In this document: piece by piece, positions 6,672-11,358 of the stretch
Numbering within the stretch: position 1 is the stretch's first letter
Layout: each line of letters opens with the position of its first letter
Source: Lawsonibacter sp.
Lineage (GTDB): Bacteria; Bacillota; Clostridia; Oscillospirales; Oscillospiraceae
DNA length: 11,358 nucleotides
Direction: 5' to 3'
NCBI GenBank assembly: GCA_022793355.1
Contig: JAAWCR010000197.1
Span: 1 to 11,358, forward strand
The notes under the pieces: generated by a model
Databases searched by the model: none
The model's input: only the letters and a program-made list of their open reading frames with translations
What the model was told of the DNA's origin: nothing
Translations under genes and position numbers: made by a program

Positions 6672-7916
6672 TTACCAGATGGGTTTGGTCTTGCCACCGC
6701 TGCGGAAGTACAGGGCCTTGTCCTTGAAGTAGTTCAGCGGGTCGGTCCGCTTGCCGTTTACCCGTACCTCAAAGTGGAGGTGGTTGCCGGTAGAGCGGCC
6801 GGTGGTGCCCACATAGCCCACCACGTCCCCCTGCCGGACGGTCTGCCCCTCCTTCACGTTGCGACTGCTCATATGGGCGTAGAGGGTGCTGGTGCCGTCC
6901 TTGTGGGAAATAAGGACGAAATTGCCATAGGACCAGTAGCTGCCGCTGCCGTACACCGAGGTGGTAACCACGCCGCTTTTGGCGGCATAGATGGGGGTGC
7001 CCCGGGCTGCAGGGATGTCTATCCCGGTGTGGTTGCTGGACCGGCCGTTGATGGGGTCCTTACGCCCGCCGTAGAGGGAGGACAGTGTATTGAGGTTGGC
7101 GGCCAGGGGCCAAAGGAAGCCGGATTCGCTGGGCACGTTGACAATCTGCGCGGCATACTCCCGCTCCTTGGCTTTGATTTGGGCGTCCAAGGCGTTGGCG
7201 GCCTTGGTCAGCTCCGCCTCCATGGCCTTCAGCTCATCCTCCTGGTCCTTGATCTGGTCGATAATCTTGTCAACCTCGGCCTCCTGGGCCTTCACCTCGT
7301 TCCGGGCGGCCACCTGCTGGGCCTTTGCTTTCTCCTGCTCCGTCTGTGCCTGCTCCAGCTCCGCCTTGTCGGCGGCCGTCTTTTCCTGGAGCGCTACCAG
7401 ATCGTCAATCACCTGGTTGTCATACTCAATGATCTCCTCAATCATCATGTAGTTGTCCAACAGCTCAGAGAAGTCGGAGGAGGAAAAGAGGATGGACCAG
7501 TATGAGATCTCCCCCTGCTCCTCCATGGCCCGCATGCGCCGGCAGAACAGCGCAAACTGGGCCTCCTCCTCCGCCTGGGCCAGAGCCAGCTCCTCCTCCT
7601 TCTCGGCAATAAGCTGGTCGTACATGGCAATCTGACGGCTGATGTTGTCAATCTCCTCCTGAATCACGTTGATCTGCCGCTCCAGCAGCTCCTTTCGGGC
7701 CATGGCCTCGTTTTTGTCCGCCTGGACCGCCTTGAGCTGGTTTTGCAGATCCTTTTTCTGGGAGGCTAAGGCGTTGGCGTCCCCTTTCAGAGCATCGATC
7801 TCAGCCTGGGTAACTGCGGAGCTTTCCGTTACTACGCCTGGCCCGGCCAGGGGCAGAAGCAGCGCCCCGGCCAAAGCCAGGCCAATCAGCCGGCGAAAAA
7901 TTTTTGCATGCTTCAT
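6672..7916 (-). CDS. Coiled-coil M23 murein peptidase, second tandem copy
   Basis: A 414-residue exported protein: N-terminal signal peptide or anchor (about residues 1-28, MKHAKIFRRLIGLALAGALL), a long charged coiled coil (about 36-255), and a C-terminal LytM/M23 domain (about 275-400). The M23 zinc and catalytic residues are present: H296 and D300 (HTGID), H348 (YAHM), and H379 and H381 (HLHFE), so it should be an active peptidoglycan endopeptidase, unlike degenerate EnvC. The coiled-coil part resembles the EnvC/PcsB type that docks on FtsX (family knowledge). Start: the ATG at 7916 has GGAGGG five bases upstream and aligns with the paralog's signal peptide. A longer reading frame begins 12 codons earlier but lacks such a site. 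It lies 17 bases after the first copy and is last in the ftsEX operon. Confidence 0.93.
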   Translation of the reverse strand: MKHAKIFRRLIGLALAGALLLPLAGPGVVTESSAVTQAEIDALKGDANALASQKKDLQNQLKAVQADKNEAMARKELLERQINVIQEEIDNISRQIAMYDQLIAEKEEELALAQAEEEAQFALFCRRMRAMEEQGEISYWSILFSSSDFSELLDNYMMIEEIIEYDNQVIDDLVALQEKTAADKAELEQAQTEQEKAKAQQVAARNEVKAQEAEVDKIIDQIKDQEDELKAMEAELTKAANALDAQIKAKEREYAAQIVNVPSESGFLWPLAANLNTLSSLYGGRKDPINGRSSNHTGIDIPAARGTPIYAAKSGVVTTSVYGSGSYWSYGNFVLISHKDGTSTLYAHMSSRNVKEGQTVRQGDVVGYVGTTGRSTGNHLHFEVRVNGKRTDPLNYFKDKALYFRSGGKTKPIW

Positions 7917-7933
7917 ATATCCCTCCACCGTGT

Positions 7934-9187
7934 CTACTTCATCCAGTCCCAAAGAGGGACGGTCACTCCACTATCCTGGAAGTACAAAGCCTTATCCCTG
8001 TAAAAGTCCATGGGATCCTTCCGTTCTCCGTTCACCCGAATCTCAAAATGAAGGTGGTTGCCGCTGGAGCGGCCGGTGGTACCCACATAGCCCACCACAT
8101 CCCCCTGGCGGACGGTCTGGCCCCTCGCCACATTGCGGCTGTTCATGTGGGCATAGAGGGTACTGGTGCCGTCGCTGTGGGAAACCACCACGAAATTGCC
8201 ATAAGACCAATTGACCTCGCTGCCCAGCACTGAGGTGGTAACCACACCGCTCTTGGCGGCATAGATTGGGGTGTTCCGGGGGGCTGGAATGTCGATGCCG
8301 GTATGGTTGCCCGGCTGGTGGCTGATGGGGTCCTCCCTTGGTCCGAAAAGGGAAAACAGGATATTGCGTCCCCCGTCCAGGGGCCAGCGAAAGCCGGATT
8401 CACTGTGTACCGCGGCGATTTGGTCGGCATACTCCCGCTCCGCCGCCTTGATTTTGGCATCCAAGGCGGCGGCAGCGCGGGCCAGTTCTGCCTCCATGGC
8501 CTTCAGTTCGTCCTCCTGATCCTTAATTTGGTCGATCAGCTTATCCACCTCGGCCTCCTGGGCCTTCAGCTCAGCCCGGGCCGCCTCCTGCTGCTGTTTG
8601 GCCTCCTCCTGAGCAGCCTGCGCCGCCTCCAGCTCAGCCTTGTCCCCGGCCACCCGATCCTGAAGGGCGGTCAGCTCGTCTATTATCTGGTTGTCATACG
8701 CAATGATTTCCTCAATCATCATATAGTTGTCCAGCAGCTCCGAGAAGCTGGCGGAGGAAAACAGCACCGACCAGTATGAGGTCTCCCCCTGCTCCTCCAT
8801 GGAGCGCATGCGCCGGCAGAACAGAGCAAACTGGGCCTCTTCCTCCGCCTGCGCCTGGGCCAGCTCCTCCGCCTTCTCCGCAATAAGCTGGTCGTACATG
8901 ATAATTTGACGTTGGATATTGTCAAGCTCCTTCTGTATCACGTCGATTTGCCGCTCCAGCAGCTCCTTCCGGGCCATGGCCTCGCTCTTGTCCGCCTGGA
9001 CCGCCTTGAGCTGGTTCTGCAAGTCCTTTTTCTGCTCGGCCAGGGCGCTGGCGTCTCCCTTGAGGGCGTCAATCTCAGCTTGGGTGACGGCGGAGATGTC
9101 CATCACCACGCCGGGTCCGGCCAGAGGGGCCAGCAGCGAGAACAACAGCAGCAGTCCCAGCGCCCGGCGGGCATACCGTCCCCTCAC
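7934..9187 (-). CDS. Coiled-coil M23 murein peptidase, first tandem copy
   Basis: A 417-residue paralog of the neighbouring M23 protein, with the same build: signal peptide (about residues 1-27, VRGRYARRALGLLLLFSLLA), coiled coil (about 35-255), and M23 domain with H295, D299, H347, H378 and H380 all intact. It should act outside the membrane on peptidoglycan cross-links, probably under FtsEX control. Start: I chose GTG at 9187. It overlaps the stop of the 34-codon gene (GTGA) and aligns with the other copy's N terminus. The frame stays open upstream to 9310 (TTG), but that extra part (about 41 residues) is hydrophilic, unlike the paralog, and is better explained as the small gene read out of frame. 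The GTG has no strong ribosome binding site of its own, which suits translational coupling. Confidence 0.9.
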   Translation of the reverse strand: MRGRYARRALGLLLLFSLLAPLAGPGVVMDISAVTQAEIDALKGDASALAEQKKDLQNQLKAVQADKSEAMARKELLERQIDVIQKELDNIQRQIIMYDQLIAEKAEELAQAQAEEEAQFALFCRRMRSMEEQGETSYWSVLFSSASFSELLDNYMMIEEIIAYDNQIIDELTALQDRVAGDKAELEAAQAAQEEAKQQQEAARAELKAQEAEVDKLIDQIKDQEDELKAMEAELARAAAALDAKIKAAEREYADQIAAVHSESGFRWPLDGGRNILFSLFGPREDPISHQPGNHTGIDIPAPRNTPIYAAKSGVVTTSVLGSEVNWSYGNFVVVSHSDGTSTLYAHMNSRNVARGQTVRQGDVVGYVGTTGRSSGNHLHFEIRVNGERKDPMDFYRDKALYFQDSGVTVPLWDWMK

Positions 9188-9288
9188 CGGATCAGGAACA
9201 CGTTGGCCAGAATGGGCAGCAGCATCAGCGCCGCCAGAAAACCGGCCAGGATGGACATCATCAGCTTTTGTCTTTTTTGCCGCTTCAT
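9184..9288 (-). CDS. 34-residue single-pass membrane peptide in the ftsEX operon
   Basis: A small gene in the gap between ftsX and the first M23 gene, in a different frame from the long open frame there. The peptide begins MKRQKRQK, five positive charges, then has one hydrophobic helix (about residues 9-33, including SILAGFLAALMLLPILANV) and ends in R. This charge pattern predicts N-terminus in, C-terminus out. The ATG at 9286-9288 has AGGAGG (9297-9302) eight bases upstream, 22 bases after the ftsX stop. Its TGA stop (9184-9186) overlaps the GTG of the M23 gene. The site strength, tight spacing and stop/start overlap argue that it is translated. It could be a real partner of FtsEX or simply a coupling leader for the hydrolase. 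I do not recognise the family. Confidence 0.68.
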   Translation of the reverse strand: MKRQKRQKLMMSILAGFLAALMLLPILANVFLIR

Positions 9289-9296
9289 CTCCGCGA

Positions 9297-9302
9297 CCTC
9301 CT
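9297..9302 (-). promoter_or_regulatory. Ribosome binding site of the 34-codon gene
   Basis: On the minus strand AGGAGG is followed eight bases later by the ATG of the small membrane peptide. This placement decides the reading frame in the 9188-9310 interval: it fits the small gene, and the long alternative TTG start at 9310 lies upstream of this site and is not served by it. Confidence 0.75.
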
Positions 9303-9310
9303 CTTTCCAA

Positions 9311-10204
9311 TCATACTTGCAGGAACTTTCGAATGGCAAACAGAGAGCCTCCCACGCCAATCAGGGCGCCTACGCAGCAGAACACCCCCAAAATGGTGGG
9401 CGCCATCGACCCGTAGCTGATTATGCTGACCAGAGACAGACCGTTGCCCTGGATGGCAAATTTAGCCACCATCTGATACAGCCCCCACTGGGCAAAGAAG
9501 GCCAGCAGCGCCCCGGTAAGGCCCAGCAGCATTCCCTCTACCACAAAAGGCCACTCAATAAAGCCGTCGGTAGCGCCACACATCTTCATAATGGCGATCT
9601 CCTCCCGGCGGTAGAAGGTAGCCAGCTTGATGGTGTTGGCGATGATGAACAGGGAAATCACCAGCAAAATTCCAATCAGTACCAGGGCCACGCCGGTGGC
9701 AATGTTGCGCACCATCACAAAGCCGTTGGCGATCTCAATGGCGGCCCGAACCCAGGCTACGCCGGGCACCTGCTCCAGGGCCTCCTTGGTCTGGGCCATC
9801 TTTTCAATATCCGCCACATGGACCCGGTAGCGGTCCCGCAGGGCCTCGTCCGGCAGATCCTTCAGCAGGGTGGTATTCTCCCCGTGTTTGGCCTTGAACT
9901 CGGTGTTGGCAGACTCCTTTGTGACGAAGGTGACCTGAGATACATTCTCCACCTGGGCCAGGGTGGGGTGGAGGGCCCGGGCCTGGAGCTGGGTGAGGGA
10001 GTCGTCAATATAGACCAGCATCTCGTTCTCGCTCTCCAGGTCGCCCAGGGTGTTGTCCAGGTTCACCGCCAGCAGGGTGAAGGAGCCCATGATAATCAGG
10101 CAGGCCACAATCATACACACCGCGGCAAAGGACATAAAGCCGTGGGTAAAAATAGAGTGAAAGCCCTCGCTAACGTAATATCCCGCGTTAAATCTTCTCG
10201 ACAT
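9311..10204 (-). CDS. ftsX: Cell-division ABC transporter permease FtsX
   Basis: A 297-residue FtsX: N-terminal cytoplasmic segment with SEGFHSIFTHGFMSFAA, first membrane helix (about residues 26-48), a large outside domain (about 50-165) that in relatives binds the coiled-coil hydrolase, then three further helices (about 170-195, 222-243 and 265-287) with the conserved cytoplasmic stretch FYRREEIAIMKMCGAT before the third helix. With FtsE it forms the type VII ABC complex that transmits ATP-driven motion to murein hydrolases. The ATG at 10204 lies inside the end of ftsE (17-base overlap) and has GGGTGG eight bases upstream. A start 15 codons further upstream is open but lies deeper in ftsE and extends beyond the family's usual N terminus. 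Confidence 0.96.
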   Translation of the reverse strand: MSRRFNAGYYVSEGFHSIFTHGFMSFAAVCMIVACLIIMGSFTLLAVNLDNTLGDLESENEMLVYIDDSLTQLQARALHPTLAQVENVSQVTFVTKESANTEFKAKHGENTTLLKDLPDEALRDRYRVHVADIEKMAQTKEALEQVPGVAWVRAAIEIANGFVMVRNIATGVALVLIGILLVISLFIIANTIKLATFYRREEIAIMKMCGATDGFIEWPFVVEGMLLGLTGALLAFFAQWGLYQMVAKFAIQGNGLSLVSIISYGSMAPTILGVFCCVGALIGVGGSLFAIRKFLQV

Positions 10205-10877
10205 TGTAGTAACCACCCGTTTCGTCGCTGATGATCCGTCCGTTTTCAATGGCCACCACCCGCTTGGTGAAGCGGTTGACCAGGTTTTTCTCGTGGGTGA
10301 CCACCAGTACGGTGGTGCCCAGCTCGTTGATGCGCTCCAGCAGCATCATAATCTCCAAAGAGCGCTGGGGGTCCAGGTTGCCTGTGGGCTCGTCGGCGAT
10401 AATCATGCTGGGGTTGTTCACCAGGGCCCGGGCAATCGCCACCCGCTGCTGCTCGCCGCCGGAGAGCTGGCCGGGATACCGGTCGCCCTTCTGCTCCAGG
10501 CCCACCAGCTTAAGTACATAGGGAATGCGCCGGCGCAGCTCCCGGTTAGAGGCGCCGATGGCCCGCATGGCAAAGGACAGGTTCTCATACACCGTTTTTT
10601 TCTCAATCAGGCGGAAGTCCTGAAAGATAACCCCCAAGGTGCGGCGCATATGGGGGACCTGCCGGGGGGTGATATTGGTCAGGTTGTAGCCGTTGACCAT
10701 CACCCGTCCGTCGCTGGGGGCAATCTCCGCAGTAATCAGCTTGATGAGGGTAGATTTGCCTGAACCGGAGGGGCCCACCAAAAAGACAAACTCCCCGTCG
10801 TCAATGCGCACATTGACCCCTTTCAGAGCCTTGGTCCCGTTGTCGTATTCCTTATATACATCTATAAAGCGAATCAT
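10188..10877 (-). CDS. ftsE: Cell-division ABC transporter ATP-binding protein FtsE
   Basis: A 229-residue ABC ATPase, full length for FtsE. Walker A GPSGSGKST (35-43), Q-loop Q86 in FQDFRLI (the DFRLI form is typical of FtsE), signature LSGGEQ (138-143), Walker B IIADEPTGNLD with D162 and E163, and switch histidine H195 are all present. It is a cytoplasmic partner of FtsX. It is the first gene of the minus-strand operon ftsE, ftsX, small membrane peptide and two M23 peptidases. The ATG at 10877 has an AAGGAG about 11 bases upstream, slightly far, and a nearer CGGAG six bases away. Confidence 0.97.
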   Translation of the reverse strand: MIRFIDVYKEYDNGTKALKGVNVRIDDGEFVFLVGPSGSGKSTLIKLITAEIAPSDGRVMVNGYNLTNITPRQVPHMRRTLGVIFQDFRLIEKKTVYENLSFAMRAIGASNRELRRRIPYVLKLVGLEQKGDRYPGQLSGGEQQRVAIARALVNNPSMIIADEPTGNLDPQRSLEIMMLLERINELGTTVLVVTHEKNLVNRFTKRVVAIENGRIISDETGGYYNVEKI

Positions 10878-10926
10878 AGCGCGCTCCGCTCCTTCTCTCT
10901 AAAGCCCAGGGACGTTCCGAACTATT

Positions 10927-10955
10927 AGTGTATCACAAGTTCAAAGCTGTGTAAA
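10927..10955 (-). promoter_or_regulatory. Promoter of the ftsEX-M23 operon
   Basis: On the minus strand, TTTACA (10950-10955), a 17-base spacer, then TACACT (10927-10932) with a TGA extension just before the -10. It lies about 50 bases before the ftsE start. The leader shows no riboswitch-like structure. Confidence 0.75.
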
Positions 10956-11077
10956 CCATAATTGTGTGAACAACCGATTTTCTTTGCCCTGACGATTTAA
11001 TTGCGTGGTCAGCGTGTCCTGGGACGGTTCCACCTTCATAGTGAGATTTGTGCTCCGAAAAAATATATCAATACCTG

Positions 11078-11106
11078 TTGACAAATATAGCTTAGAACAG
11101 TATAAT
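11078..11106 (+). promoter_or_regulatory. Consensus promoter of tRNA-Leu
   Basis: Perfect TTGACA (11078-11083), a 17-base spacer, and perfect TATAAT (11101-11106), about 28 bases before the tRNA. This strong promoter is divergent from the ftsE promoter; roughly 120 bases separate the two. Confidence 0.9.
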
Positions 11107-11134
11107 AGGGAAAGTTCAGAAATGACTGTGCTTT

Positions 11135-11221
11135 GCGGCTGTGCTGGAATTGGTAGACTGGCAAGCTTGAGGTGCTTGTGTCCGGATGGGCGTACGGGTT
11201 CGACTCCCGTCAGCCGCACCA
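11135..11221 (+). tRNA. tRNA-Leu, anticodon GAG
   Basis: An 87-base class II tRNA with CCA encoded. The acceptor arm is GCGGCTG paired with CAGCCGC, followed by A and CCA (11218-11221). The anticodon stem CAAGC/GCTTG holds the loop TTGAGGT, anticodon GAG, reading CUC/CUU leucine codons. There is a long variable arm (around TGTCCGGATGGGCG), and the T-arm ACGGG-TTCGACT-CCCGT is perfect. The GGAATTGGTAGAC D-region is typical of leucine tRNAs. The identity rests on anticodon plus long variable arm. Confidence 0.96.
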
Positions 11222-11246
11222 ACTTGCATTGACAAAAAAGATGCAG

Positions 11247-11280
11247 GCAAAAATCCCGCACTTCGGTGCGGGATTTTTGC
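11247..11280 (+). terminator. Intrinsic terminator after tRNA-Leu
   Basis: A perfect 15-bp stem (11247-11261 with 11266-11280) capped by a TTCG tetraloop. The plus strand ends the hairpin with a T-run (GGGATTTTTGC), as expected for a Rho-independent terminator. It starts 26 bases after the CCA end. The A-rich left arm would let it work in the other direction too. Confidence 0.88.
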
Positions 11281-11358
11281 TACTAAAGACAGAAAACGGC
11301 GAAAGTTCAGAACAATATGATGTCATTTACAAAATAAGGAAGCGTAAAATAAAAATAA
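11281..11358. other. AT-rich end region with no gene seen
   Basis: The remaining bases after the tRNA terminator are AT-rich and show no convincing reading frame, RNA or strong promoter. They contain GAAAGTTCAGAA (11301-11312), which is also present before the tRNA. Confidence 0.5.

Larger units (their letters stand above)
11110..11312. repeat. 12-base direct repeat flanking tRNA-Leu
   Basis: GAAAGTTCAGAA occurs at 11110-11121, just after the tRNA -10 box, and again at 11301-11312, after the terminator. The copies lie 191 bases apart. Both are short and AT-rich, so this may be chance or a remnant of a duplicated tRNA promoter region. Confidence 0.4.

Noticed and set aside
6612..7505. Plus-strand 297-codon frame
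   Set aside because: It crosses the terminator and is antisense to the second M23 gene. It is a shadow.
9188..9310. N-terminal extension of the first M23 protein starting at TTG 9310
   Set aside because: It is hydrophilic, lacks a ribosome binding site, does not match the paralog, and a better small gene fits the same bases in another frame.
8906..10231. Plus-strand 441-codon frame
   Set aside because: It is antisense to ftsX and the first M23 gene, with His/Gln/Gly-rich shadow composition.
11005..11232. Plus-strand 75-codon frame over the tRNA
   Set aside because: It runs through the promoter and the tRNA itself; the tRNA explains the sequence.
10941..11261. Minus-strand 106-codon reading frame (contains LVRLTGVEPVRPSGHKHLKL)
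   Set aside because: It reads antisense through tRNA-Leu. This translation is a frequent false protein in databases, and it has no ribosome binding site.

Overview
The window looks like chromosomal core sequence from a GC-rich, low-oxygen-type Gram-positive (Clostridia; I infer the Oscillospiraceae, Flavonifractor/Intestinimonas-like, but cannot confirm it without a search). The supporting signs are GC-rich genes with AT-rich promoters, strong AGGAGG-type ribosome binding sites, a long SRP RNA with an Alu domain directly upstream of dnaX (the Bacillus/Clostridium arrangement), and an FtsEX operon paired with coiled-coil M23 peptidases. I see no prophage, IS transposase or CRISPR array.

Layout, left to right. 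Positions 1-168 hold a minus-strand adenosylcobalamin riboswitch and its promoter; the gene it controls lies off the left edge. Divergent from it, on the plus strand, are tex (310-2457), an M19 dipeptidase (2573-3592) and a small zinc-ribbon membrane protein (3693-3974) with its own promoter. A two-way terminator (3973-4015) separates this block from the minus-strand block that converges on it: SRP RNA (about 6262-6563), dnaX (4418-6193) and ybaB (4043-4396). The recR gene that usually follows ybaB is absent.

A second minus-strand operon reads from 10877 to 6672: ftsE, ftsX, a previously untracked 34-codon membrane peptide (9184-9288), and two tandem paralogous coiled-coil M23 murein peptidases. 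It has a clear promoter (10927-10955) and a strong terminator (6634-6664). The likely logic is that the FtsEX ABC complex gates the secreted coiled-coil hydrolases during septal wall splitting, as FtsEX does with EnvC, PcsB or CwlO in other bacteria. The tiny membrane protein is wedged between ftsX and the hydrolases and has a stop/start overlap with the first hydrolase, which makes it the most interesting unexplained item.

The right end carries a tRNA-Leu(GAG) gene with a consensus promoter and a terminator hairpin, divergent from the ftsEX operon. The last ~75 bases are AT-rich and show no gene.
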